Origin: Psychrobacillus sp032154225
GTDB lineage: Bacteria > Bacillota > Bacilli > Bacillales_A > Planococcaceae
Direction: 5' to 3'
NCBI RefSeq assembly: GCF_032154225.1
Contig: NZ_JALDYF010000002.1
Span: 294,071 to 358,070 of the forward strand
Length of the DNA: 64,000 nt
The first letter of the stretch is position 1. Every line of letters starts with the position of its first letter. Below, piece by piece: positions 42,082 through 50,083 of this stretch. The notes beneath the pieces were generated by a model. It had not been told where the DNA came from and made no database searches. It saw nothing but the letters and a program-made list of their open reading frames with translations. A program made the position numbers and the translations under genes.

Positions 42082-42110
42082 TTGATTAAGGTATTCCATT
42101 GTGCTACAAT
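42082..42110 (+). promoter_or_regulatory. Promoter of ccpN-ppsR
   Basis: TTGATT and TACAAT are separated by 17 bases, 32 bases before the ccpN start. Confidence 0.7.
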
Positions 42111-42141
42111 ATTTTAGTACTAAGTATAACACTTTGAGGCG

Positions 42142-42780
42142 GTGGGTCCTATCGAACTCAACAAACGGCAAATCGAAATCTTGGAAATTGTAAAAGGGAA
42201 CGGTCCTATTACAGGTGAACAAATTGCAGAGCGACTAAATTTAACGAGGTCAACACTTAGACCGGATCTTGCAATTTTAACGATGGCAGGATTTTTAGAT
42301 GCCCGTCCGCGAGTTGGTTATTTCTATTCGGGTAAAAAAACAAGCCAAGCTATTTCAGATAATATTGCTCAAATGCTTGTAAAAGATTTTCAATCCATAC
42401 CAGTCGTTGTAGCCGAAAGTATGACTGTCTATGATGCGATTTGTCATATGTTTTTAGAAGATGTTGGTTCCTTATTTGTTGTCGATAAAAACTCTCTTTT
42501 GTCAGGCGTACTGTCGCGAAAGGATTTTCTTCGAACAAGCATTGGACAACAAGACTTAAGTAAGCTTCCAGTTCATATGATAATGACAAGAATGCCAAAT
42601 ATTACGTATTGTTTGAAAGAAGATACACTGATTGATGTTGCAAAAAAATTGATGAGTCGTCAAATAGATTCATTGCCAGTTGTAAAGTTGAGAAAAGATG
42701 GTATTGAGGTAGTTGGAAGAATTACGAAAACGAATATTACAGGCGCTTTCCTGTCATTAGCCGATGACCATGATCTGTGA
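42142..42780 (+). CDS. ccpN: Transcription repressor CcpN (HTH + CBS domains)
   Basis: The 212-residue repressor of gluconeogenic genes (gapB, pckA in B. subtilis) has an N-terminal HTH_11 (GPITGEQIAERLNLTRSTLRPDLAILTMAGFLDARPRVGYFY). Two CBS domains follow, which sense nucleotides. GTG 42142 yields MGPIELNKRQ, which aligns with MSTIELNKRQ of B. subtilis YqzB. The ribosome site GAGGCGG is short. It is followed by ppsR almost without a gap, an arrangement kept in Bacillales. Confidence 0.95.
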   Translation: MGPIELNKRQIEILEIVKGNGPITGEQIAERLNLTRSTLRPDLAILTMAGFLDARPRVGYFYSGKKTSQAISDNIAQMLVKDFQSIPVVVAESMTVYDAICHMFLEDVGSLFVVDKNSLLSGVLSRKDFLRTSIGQQDLSKLPVHMIMTRMPNITYCLKEDTLIDVAKKLMSRQIDSLPVVKLRKDGIEVVGRITKTNITGAFLSLADDHDL

Positions 42781-42791
42781 GGGGGAAAACT

Positions 42792-43601
42792 ATGAAAATG
42801 CTAAACTTATTTATAGTCTCGGATTCTATAGGAGAAACCGGAGAACTTATGGCGAAAGCGGCAATCAGCCAATTTAGACCAGGACTTCAGCTTACAAAGT
42901 TAAAAAGATTTACACATATTGATTCTGTAGATCAACTGAAAGAAATAACAGAACTTGCTAAAGAGCAAGATGCAATTATACTTTATACACTTGTTCAAAC
43001 GGCAATGAGAGATTCGCTGTTAGAATATTGTCATCAGTACAATTTAAAGTCTGTTGATTTAATTGGACCAGTTATTCATTTATTAGCAGAGAGCCTTGGG
43101 GAAAAAGCTTTTGAAGAACCGGGGTTAGTTCGTAAATTAGATGAAGACTATTTTAAGAAAATAGAAGCAATCGAATTTGCTGTGAAATATGATGATGGAA
43201 GAGATCCGCGAGGTTTGTTGCAAGCGGACATCGTACTCGTAGGTGTATCGAGAACGTCTAAAACTCCACTTTCTCAATATTTAGCCCACAAAAGATACAA
43301 AGTAGCAAATGTTCCACTTGTTCCAGAAGTTGAGCCTCCAGAGGAACTCTTTCAAGTAGATCCAGCCAAATGTTTTGGGCTTGTTATTACACCGGACAAG
43401 TTAAATACGATTCGGAAAGAAAGATTAATCGCCATTGGGTTAAATGATGATGCGAGTTATGCTAAAATAGAGCGAATAAACGAGGAAATAATACATTTCG
43501 AGAAAATTGTTCGAAAAATTGGTTGTCGAGTTATTGATGTGACGAATCGAGCTGTAGAAGAAACCGCTAATGTCGTTATCAACCATGTTCAACAAAAATA
43601 A
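42792..43601 (+). CDS. ppsR: PEP/pyruvate dikinase regulatory protein (PDRP, YqfL)
   Basis: The 269-residue bifunctional serine/threonine kinase-phosphotransferase controls pyruvate phosphate dikinase. Family signs are IVSDSIGETGELMAKAA at the start, the P-loop-like VLVGVSRTSKTPLSQYLA and KVANVPLVPEVEPP. The start is ATG 42792, eight bases after GAGGGGG. A GTG at 42777 inside the end of ccpN is rejected. It is co-transcribed with ccpN and linked to the same PEP-pyruvate node. Confidence 0.94.
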   Translation: MKMLNLFIVSDSIGETGELMAKAAISQFRPGLQLTKLKRFTHIDSVDQLKEITELAKEQDAIILYTLVQTAMRDSLLEYCHQYNLKSVDLIGPVIHLLAESLGEKAFEEPGLVRKLDEDYFKKIEAIEFAVKYDDGRDPRGLLQADIVLVGVSRTSKTPLSQYLAHKRYKVANVPLVPEVEPPEELFQVDPAKCFGLVITPDKLNTIRKERLIAIGLNDDASYAKIERINEEIIHFEKIVRKIGCRVIDVTNRAVEETANVVINHVQQK

Positions 43602-43611
43602 TTATTCGAAA

Positions 43612-43646
43612 TAAAAAACCGATTCACCAATGTGGAAAGGTTTTTT
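43612..43646 (+). terminator. Weak terminator after ppsR
   Basis: AAAAAACC and GGTTTTTT with a long 18-base loop, ending in T7. Confidence 0.5.
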
Positions 43647-43822
43647 TGCATTGTATATCGAACTAAGTATAGATTAATAATATAAAATGTTTTATAATAA
43701 TTCATTGTGGAAAAAAATAATTTACCTATGAAACTTTTTTTATGAATTATTTTGTCGATTCTTGCAGGAATTTTATTAAATCTCTCGAATTTAACTAATT
43801 AGCAAGAAAAGATGGTGAGATA

Positions 43823-45655
43823 ATGACGAATCGTATAGAAGAAGAAGTTATCGAACAAGTTAGAAATAGCACAGATATTGTCGATATTATTAGTGAATAT
43901 GTACAGCTGACGAAAAGAGGTAGAAACTATTTTGGTTTATGTCCTTTTCATGGCGAGCAAACACCATCTTTTTCAGTAACACAAGAGAAGCAAATTTTTC
44001 ACTGTTTCGGATGCGGTGCTGGTGGAAATGTCATTACATTTGTAATGGATATGGAGAATCTTTCTTTTCAAGATGCAGTTAGCAAGCTTGGAAGTCGTAT
44101 TGGTTTAACGATTGAGGATAGTTCTTCTAGTAATCCAGAAGTAAAAGCTCCTGTATCAAAAGAAATTTCCATTATGAAACAAGCGCATGAATTTGCAAGT
44201 GAGTATTATCATCATTTATTGCTTCATACTGTGGAAGGTGAAACTGCTTTAAATTACCTAGAGGAAAGAGGGTTTTCTAAAGAAGTTATCGAAAAGTACA
44301 AAATTGGCTGGTCACTTCCAAATTGGGACGCGCTCACAACCTTATTAGAGCGAAAAGGTATGGATTTACAAGAAATTGAGAAAACTGGGCTCATTATTCG
44401 AAAAGAAAATGAACTTAAGTACTTTGATCGATTTCGAGGACGTATTATGTTTCCTGTTTTTGATGAAAGTGGGAAAGTTATAGCTTTCTCAGGCAGAATT
44501 CTCATAAAGTCGGAGAATGAAGCAAAATATTTAAACAGTCCAGAATCACCTCTCTTTCAAAAGAGCCAAGTACTTTACAACTTAGATAAAGCCCGCTTAG
44601 AAATTAGAAAACAACGCAACGTGATCGTTTTTGAAGGCTTCTTAGATGTTATTGCTGCATCAAAAGCAGGAATTACGAATGGTGTTGCAACAATGGGAAC
44701 AGCTTTAACGTCTCAACATATAACAAAGTTAAACAGACTCACGTCCAATGTGACACTTTGTTACGACGGCGATAAAGCCGGAATGGAAGCTGCCAAAAGA
44801 GCATCCTCGTCCTTACAAGCACAAAATATTCAAACGGAAATAGCTATCTTACCGGATGCTATGGATCCTGATGATTATATAAAAACATACGGGGAAGATG
44901 CATTTCGAACGAAGATTATTGAAAAGCCACATTCCTATTTATCTTTTATGATGATTGTTTTAAAAAAAGATAAGAATTTTAACAATGAAAACGATACTTT
45001 ACAGTATATTCAAGAGATTTTGGAAATACTGAGTGAAAGAACTTCTGCTGTAGAACGTGATTTATATGTTCGACAACTTTCAAAAGAAACGAATGTTTCA
45101 GATGAAGTAATTTATCAGCATTTACGGAAGCTCCAAGCTAATAAAGCAAAGCAATCCAAAAATCAACAATCTGCACCGATCCAGCTAAACCCAGAAGTAA
45201 AGAAACCGAAAAAAACATTATCAGCTGACGACCGGGCAGAAAGAATACTACTTGCACATATGCTTCACAATCCACAAATAGTCGATGTTGTTCGAACGAA
45301 CTCTGGAGATCAATGTTTTATAAGAGACGTATACGAAGTCGCATACGTCCACTTAATAGGTTTTTATGAAGATTATCCAGACGGAGATTATCAGCGTTTT
45401 TTAGAGTTAATAAAAGATAATGAAGTGAGAAAGATAGTAATGGAAGCAGCGCTCTCAGAACGTGATCCAGAACATGAGCAAGAGGAAGTCATGGACTGTT
45501 TGCGCCATATTAGAAAATACCGGTTAGTGCAACAAATTGAACAAAAGTGGCAGGAACTAAAAGAAGCGGAGAAAATGGGTGACCTGATAAAAGCAGTACA
45601 GCTCGCTCAAGAACGCATTCAGTTAAAAAATTCACTAGCAACTTTTGAGAAATAA
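43823..45655 (+). CDS. dnaG: DNA primase DnaG
   Basis: The 610-residue primase makes RNA primers for replication with DnaB helicase. It has the N-terminal CHC2 zinc site (CPFHGEQTPSF and HCFGCGAGGN). The TOPRIM core carries FEGFLDVIAASKAG and CYDGDKAGMEAA, and a C-terminal helicase-interaction domain follows. The ATG follows a modest site (GATGGTGAG). The yqxD gene that precedes dnaG in B. subtilis is absent from the 221-base gap. It overlaps the sigA ribosome site region and is 25 bases from sigA. Confidence 0.97.
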   Translation: MTNRIEEEVIEQVRNSTDIVDIISEYVQLTKRGRNYFGLCPFHGEQTPSFSVTQEKQIFHCFGCGAGGNVITFVMDMENLSFQDAVSKLGSRIGLTIEDSSSSNPEVKAPVSKEISIMKQAHEFASEYYHHLLLHTVEGETALNYLEERGFSKEVIEKYKIGWSLPNWDALTTLLERKGMDLQEIEKTGLIIRKENELKYFDRFRGRIMFPVFDESGKVIAFSGRILIKSENEAKYLNSPESPLFQKSQVLYNLDKARLEIRKQRNVIVFEGFLDVIAASKAGITNGVATMGTALTSQHITKLNRLTSNVTLCYDGDKAGMEAAKRASSSLQAQNIQTEIAILPDAMDPDDYIKTYGEDAFRTKIIEKPHSYLSFMMIVLKKDKNFNNENDTLQYIQEILEILSERTSAVERDLYVRQLSKETNVSDEVIYQHLRKLQANKAKQSKNQQSAPIQLNPEVKKPKKTLSADDRAERILLAHMLHNPQIVDVVRTNSGDQCFIRDVYEVAYVHLIGFYEDYPDGDYQRFLELIKDNEVRKIVMEAALSERDPEHEQEEVMDCLRHIRKYRLVQQIEQKWQELKEAEKMGDLIKAVQLAQERIQLKNSLATFEK

Positions 45656-45680
45656 TCCGGTAGCAGAAGGAGGAATTCTT

Positions 45681-46805
45681 ATGGCGGACAAGTCTGAACG
45701 TACAAAAGAAACTGAAACAGAATTGACATTAGAAGAAGCAAAAAAACAATTAATCGAACTAGGTAAAAAAAATGGTGAGTTAACATACCATGATATCGCT
45801 GAAAAGCTTGCTTCATTTGAAGTAGAAACAGATCAAATCGAGGAATTTATCGACCATTTAGAAGGCAAGGGCATCGAGCTTAGCCGAAAAGATGGGGATG
45901 AAGAAGATTTAGATCGTTTGATGAAAGGGAAAGAAGAAACTTTCGACTTAAATGATTTAAGTGTCCCTCCTGGTGTAAAGATCAATGATCCAGTGCGTAT
46001 GTATTTAAAAGAAATCGGCCGTGTCGACCTTTTAAAAGCATCGGAAGAGATTGCACTTGCAGAAAGAATCGAACAAGGGGATGAAGAAGCTAGAAAACGT
46101 TTAGCTGAAGCAAACCTTCGATTAGTAGTAAGTATTGCAAAACGTTATGTTGGCCGTGGTATGTTATTCCTTGATTTAATCCAAGAAGGTAATATGGGGC
46201 TTATTAAAGCAGTTGAAAAATTTGATCACCGTAAAGGGTTCAAATTCAGTACGTATGCTACTTGGTGGATTAGACAAGCAATCACTCGTGCTATTGCTGA
46301 CCAAGCAAGAACAATCCGTATTCCAGTGCATATGGTGGAAACAATCAATAAATTAATACGTGTACAACGTCAATTGCTACAAGATTTAGGCCGTGAGCCT
46401 TCTCCAGAAGAAATTGGAGAAGAAATGGATTTACCAGCAGAAAAAGTTCGTGAAATTTTAAAAATTGCACAAGAACCAGTTTCTTTGGAAACTCCTATTG
46501 GTGAAGAAGATGACTCGCACTTAGGCGATTTCATTGAGGATGCTGATGCACAATCTCCATCTGATCATGCTGCTTATGAGCTTTTAAAAGAGCAATTAGA
46601 AGACGTTTTAGATACGTTAACAGATAGAGAAGAAAATGTACTTCGTTTACGCTTTGGTTTAGATGATGGACGTACTAGAACGCTTGAAGAAGTAGGTAAA
46701 GTGTTTGGTGTTACACGTGAACGTATTCGTCAAATAGAGGCGAAGGCACTTCGTAAACTTCGTCATCCATCTCGCAGTAAGCGTTTAAAAGACTTCCTAG
46801 AATAA
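45681..46805 (+). CDS. sigA: RNA polymerase primary sigma factor SigA (RpoD)
   Basis: The 374-residue housekeeping sigma factor has region 1.1 (acidic N-terminus), 1.2 (DPVRMYLKEIGRVDLL) and 2.1-2.4 (GLIKAVEKFDHRKGFKFSTY and WWIRQAITRAIADQARTIRI). Regions 3 and 4 follow, with the 4.2 helix-turn-helix VGKVFGVTRERIRQIEAKAL. ATG 45681 follows AGAAGGAGG. An upstream extension into dnaG is rejected. dnaG-sigA is the classical macromolecular synthesis operon, and a terminator closes it. Confidence 0.98.
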   Translation: MADKSERTKETETELTLEEAKKQLIELGKKNGELTYHDIAEKLASFEVETDQIEEFIDHLEGKGIELSRKDGDEEDLDRLMKGKEETFDLNDLSVPPGVKINDPVRMYLKEIGRVDLLKASEEIALAERIEQGDEEARKRLAEANLRLVVSIAKRYVGRGMLFLDLIQEGNMGLIKAVEKFDHRKGFKFSTYATWWIRQAITRAIADQARTIRIPVHMVETINKLIRVQRQLLQDLGREPSPEEIGEEMDLPAEKVREILKIAQEPVSLETPIGEEDDSHLGDFIEDADAQSPSDHAAYELLKEQLEDVLDTLTDREENVLRLRFGLDDGRTRTLEEVGKVFGVTRERIRQIEAKALRKLRHPSRSKRLKDFLE

Positions 46806-46811
46806 GAATTG

Positions 46812-46841
46812 GACATCCTTGTCAAAAGGATGTCTTTTTTT
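46812..46841 (+). terminator. Terminator after sigA
   Basis: GACATCCTT and AAGGATGTC form a perfect 9-bp stem with a 5-base loop, then T7. Confidence 0.94.
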
Positions 46842-46897
46842 CTAACTAGTATAAATGGTATACTATTCATAATTGCCACACGAAATGGGGACGAAAC

Positions 46898-47461
46898 ATG
46901 TCGCTTCAACGAAAGCAAATAATATTGAATGAAATAGCTTTTTGGAAAAAGAATAAACTTCTTCCAGAGCATTATTGTGATTTTTTAATGACTCTTTATT
47001 CCCAAGGAGAAAATGATGAATCAGCAGAGAAAGAGAAGTCGTCTAAAGCGGTATTGGCAAAGGAAAAAAAGAATAGGCAAATTTTATATACAATATTAGG
47101 AGTTGTTACGGCTATTTTATTAGCTTCGTTGTTTTTAGTGACAGCGCTTGCATTTATCCCAATTATTTTAGCAGGGGCAACAATTCTTGGATTTTTATAC
47201 ATAGCATTTAAATTAGCGAAAAATAGATCGGTTATGACTCCATTATTACTAGTTTGTTCTGCGCTTTTATTGTTAGGTGCATCTTTTAAAGTATGGGATA
47301 TTTATTTTTATGAGTATCCTTATTTATTAATCGGTTTAATCTTTGCAAATTGTTTGTTGTGGTTGTTTTCGGGGCTGCTTCTTAAACTTGTTTACTTTAG
47401 TATTTCAGGCATTGTTGGTGTTTGTTTTATGTTATTCTATTTGTTTAAATATATTTTGTGA
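46898..47461 (+). CDS. Polytopic membrane protein, 187 aa, unknown
   Basis: An N-terminal soluble part (IILNEIAFWKKNKLLPEHYCDFLMTLYSQGE) and a charged linker precede four to five closely packed hydrophobic helices (about 60-185). The N-terminal helix pair with LPEHYCDFLMTLY recalls the short soluble domain in front of DUF2157-type membrane proteins, but I do not assign the family. The ATG has only a weak site (GGGGAC). It overlaps or abuts the following GNAT gene. Confidence 0.7.
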   Translation: MSLQRKQIILNEIAFWKKNKLLPEHYCDFLMTLYSQGENDESAEKEKSSKAVLAKEKKNRQILYTILGVVTAILLASLFLVTALAFIPIILAGATILGFLYIAFKLAKNRSVMTPLLLVCSALLLLGASFKVWDIYFYEYPYLLIGLIFANCLLWLFSGLLLKLVYFSISGIVGVCFMLFYLFKYIL

Positions 47462-47499
47462 GTTTAAAAATTGGGTTAATTGGCAAAGGGGAGCTTGAA

Positions 47500-47979
47500 G
47501 TGCAGTATATATTTCGAAAGATGACACAAGTCCAAGCAGAAGAAATTGCATTTAGCTGGCATTATGAGGGAGACTATTCATTTTACGATATAGAAGCAGA
47601 TCAAGAAGACTTGGCTGAATTTATTGATCCTGCAAAACGGAATGATGCTTATTTTGTTGCTATGAATGGTGATGATATTATAGGATTCTTTTGTTTTAGT
47701 CTGCTAGATGATAGAACAGTTGATATTGGCTTGGGAATGAGACCAGGCTTAACGGGAAGTGGAAATGGTTTCGATTTTTTTAGAAGTGGAATGGAGTTTG
47801 CAAAATTAACATATCAGGCTACTATTCTAACATTATCTGTTGCTACTTTTAACGAAAGAGCAATTCGCCTATATAAAAAAGTTGGTTTCGTTGAGGAAAG
47901 TACATTTATGCAGCAAACGAATGGAAGTAGTTATGAGTTTATAAAAATGTCTTATACATACGTAAAAGAGGGACTTTGA
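47500..47979 (+). CDS. GNAT family N-acetyltransferase
   Basis: The 159-residue protein has the RimI-like core: DDIIGFFCFSLLDDRTVDIGLGMRP, an acetyl-CoA loop LTGSGNGFDFFRSG and the end segment FNERAIRLYKKVGFVEES. GTG 47500 is six bases after AAAGGGGAG and gives MQYIFRKMTQ. A GTG 47458 extension would run through that site. It is followed by a second GNAT gene sharing one base (TGATG). Confidence 0.8.
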   Translation: MQYIFRKMTQVQAEEIAFSWHYEGDYSFYDIEADQEDLAEFIDPAKRNDAYFVAMNGDDIIGFFCFSLLDDRTVDIGLGMRPGLTGSGNGFDFFRSGMEFAKLTYQATILTLSVATFNERAIRLYKKVGFVEESTFMQQTNGSSYEFIKMSYTYVKEGL

Positions 47980-48389
47980 TGAAAGAAATTAGCTCACAAG
48001 CTATTCATCCTTCTTTAAGAAAACTTCTATCTTATGCGACTTCTGAAAGAAATATTGAACTAGAGTATAAACAATACATACAAACTTCTAATCGGAAATT
48101 ATTTGTATTAGAGAAAAGTGAAGAAATAGTTGGCTGCATTGGTATCGAGTTAATTAGTTCAGATAATTGCTTGATAAAACATATAGCAGTGTCTCCGACG
48201 GCAAGAGGAAAAGGGATAGGGAGTAAGATGATCTATTTCATTCGTGAAACGTATGGATTAAGGTTTATTTCTGCAGAAACAGATATAGAAGCAGTCGATT
48301 TTTATCGAAACTACGGATTTAGGATTAATAGCCTGGGAGAAAAATATCCAGGAATCGAGCGTTTTTTATGTGAATTTGAAAGTAACTAA
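47979..48389 (+). CDS. GNAT family N-acetyltransferase (small)
   Basis: The 136-residue GNAT has IVGCIGIELI, the acetyl-CoA loop HIAVSPTARGKGIGSKMIYF and AVDFYRNYGFRINSLG at the end. The start shares one base with the stop of the preceding GNAT gene, so they are coupled. Substrates are unknown. A strong bidirectional terminator follows about 90 bases later. Confidence 0.82.
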   Translation: MKEISSQAIHPSLRKLLSYATSERNIELEYKQYIQTSNRKLFVLEKSEEIVGCIGIELISSDNCLIKHIAVSPTARGKGIGSKMIYFIRETYGLRFISAETDIEAVDFYRNYGFRINSLGEKYPGIERFLCEFESN

Positions 48390-48475
48390 TATGCTAGAAT
48401 CTGAGGAACTGTTTACATAGCTGGAAAATCTTCAATTGATCTCTATAGAATGCTTCGAATTTCCTTCTAATAAAC

Positions 48476-48518
48476 TGCAAGGAACCGCCAAAAATTATAT
48501 TTTTGGCGGTTCCTTGCA
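48476..48518. terminator. Bidirectional terminator between GNAT pair and luciferase-like gene
   Basis: TGCAAGGAACCGCCAAAAAT and its exact complement form a perfect 20-bp stem with a 3-base loop. It lies between converging genes, one base from the stop of the minus-strand gene. Confidence 0.93.
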
Positions 48519-49577
48519 TTATTTTTTCGCTGTATATTTTTTAATTGCAGGTAAAATTTCTGTACCAATTAGCTCCACGTTTTTCATTAGTTTGTCAAAT
48601 GGTATGCCGCCAAAATCCATCTGGCCGATATAACGTTGGTGACCGAATAGCTCATGCTGATAAAGTATTTTTTCGATAATTTGCTGTGGACTACCGATGT
48701 TCATCACATCTCGCGTGTCTGCACCTTGCGCAAAATGCTGCTTTGGATACCCACGACCATTTGTTAGCTTCATACCTTCGTTAATAAACGGATATGTCTC
48801 ACTCTGTGCCTGCTGAGTTGTTTCAGCAGCATAGAAGAAGCCAGCAGTGGAAATAGGCAATTCAGCAGCATTAAAGCCACTTTGTTGTGCAGCCTCTCGA
48901 TAAGCTGCAATCGTCTGGTTAAAACTAGTAGCTGGTCCGCCTAAAGTTGCTAAAAACATAGGAACCCCAGCGTAGCCAGCTTTAATCGCACTAGCTGGAT
49001 GCCCGCCAACTGCTCGCCAAATAGGCATTGAGCCTTTTTGTGGACGTGGGAGCACTTGAGCATCTTTTAAAGGAGCCCGGAATTGTCCACTCCAATTTAC
49101 AGATTCCTCTTTATTGATTTTTAGCAACAGTTCAAATTTTTCTTCGAATAGCTCTTCGTAATCACGTACATCATAACCTAATAAATCAAAAAGTCCAATT
49201 CGTGAAGCACGACCCGCAATAATTTCTGCTCGACCTTTAGAGATCAAATCAATCGTTGCAAAGTCTTCGTATACACGAATAGGATCGGATGTGCTAATGA
49301 TTGTGGAAGAACTTGCAATTTTAATCTTACTAGTTGCCTGTGCAATTGCTGCAAGTACAATAGAGTGTGCTTGCGTTGTAAAATATTCCTGATGGCTTTC
49401 TCCAACACTAAAAAAGTCAATGCCAGCTTGTTCTGCTAATTTAGCTATTTCAATGATTTCATGAATGCGTTGTTCGGCAGAAATACGCGTGCCTGTAAGT
49501 GGATTCGGAATATGGTCTCCTAGGGTATAAAGTCCAAATTCTAGACCTTTGCTTTGATCTATACGATATGTTTCCAG
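48519..49577 (-). CDS. Luciferase-like (LLM) flavin-dependent oxidoreductase
   Basis: The open frame covers a whole LLM-class monooxygenase fold: GLEFGLYTLGDHIPNPLTG, FFSVGESHQEYFTTQAHS, IKIASSSTIISTSDPIRVYEDFA, EIIAGRASRIGLFDLLGYD and PIWRAVGGHPASAIKAGYAG. The conserved N-terminus (ETYRIDQSKGLEFGLY) has no ATG, GTG or TTG before the upstream stop. CTG 49577, nine bases after AAAGGA, is the best remaining start (352 aa). TTG 49247 would cut off a third of the barrel. Either CTG initiation is used or the start was lost. Confidence 0.75.
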   Translation of the reverse strand: METYRIDQSKGLEFGLYTLGDHIPNPLTGTRISAEQRIHEIIEIAKLAEQAGIDFFSVGESHQEYFTTQAHSIVLAAIAQATSKIKIASSSTIISTSDPIRVYEDFATIDLISKGRAEIIAGRASRIGLFDLLGYDVRDYEELFEEKFELLLKINKEESVNWSGQFRAPLKDAQVLPRPQKGSMPIWRAVGGHPASAIKAGYAGVPMFLATLGGPATSFNQTIAAYREAAQQSGFNAAELPISTAGFFYAAETTQQAQSETYPFINEGMKLTNGRGYPKQHFAQGADTRDVMNIGSPQQIIEKILYQHELFGHQRYIGQMDFGGIPFDKLMKNVELIGTEILPAIKKYTAKK

Positions 49578-49635
49578 TAGTATCAGTCCTTTATCAATAT
49601 GTTTATGTTCTTAAATATATAGTATAAGGGAAGTT

Positions 49636-49686
49636 ACTATAAGTACGTACTTTGAAGTACTATAGTATACAAAAAGATACTATAGT
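49636..49686. promoter_or_regulatory. Inverted/direct repeat array upstream of the LLM gene
   Basis: ACTATAGTAT (49659-49668) and ATACTATAGT (49677-49686) are a perfect 10-bp inverted repeat with an 8-base spacer. ACTATA also begins at 49636, 49659 and 49679. It lies in the 127-base gap upstream of the minus-strand LLM gene, a fitting place for an operator. Confidence 0.5.
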
Positions 49687-49704
49687 GGAGTAACCAAACA
49701 TATT

Positions 49705-49929
49705 TTAGTCAAAATCGTTTTCTTCTTCAATGTTGACGATTCTACCAGTTTTTGCGTTAACCTCTACTTCATATATCTTATTATACATCGTTAAAATGAA
49801 AACTTCGTAAACTAAAATCCCATTTTCCATATCTAAATCGACATGCATGACCTGTCCGGGAACTTGCTGTTGAGCGATTTGTATTGCTTGTTGGCTAGAA
49901 ATTCGTTGTCCTTGCATTGGATTCACCAA
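49705..49929 (-). CDS. PepSY-domain protein, 74 aa
   Basis: The small protein consists of one PepSY domain: ISSQQAIQIAQQQVPGQVMHVDLDMENGILVYEVFIL..., ending EVEVNAKTGRIVNIEEENDF. It has no signal peptide, unusual for PepSY proteins, which are often secreted or membrane-bound inhibitors. It starts with TTG 49929, eight bases after GAAGGAGG. It is transcribed in the same direction as the LLM gene. Confidence 0.82.
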   Translation of the reverse strand: MVNPMQGQRISSQQAIQIAQQQVPGQVMHVDLDMENGILVYEVFILTMYNKIYEVEVNAKTGRIVNIEEENDFD

Positions 49930-50047
49930 TATAAAATCCTCCTTCTCAGAAATGTATCATTTTACAATATGTAAGAGGCAAACTATTAGTTCCTCGTTTT
50001 ATTATATTTATAACTGTGCATTTTCCTTATTTCCTTTATAATAAAGA

Positions 50048-50062
50048 ATGTAAGCGTTTTTA
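50048..50062 (+). promoter_or_regulatory. Candidate cre (CcpA) site
   Basis: ATGTAAGCGTTTTTA matches WTGNAARCGNWWWCA at 14 of 15 positions, 22 bases before the acyl-CoA dehydrogenase start. Confidence 0.5.
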
Positions 50063-50083
50063 TGGATAAAGGGGATGAAAGAA

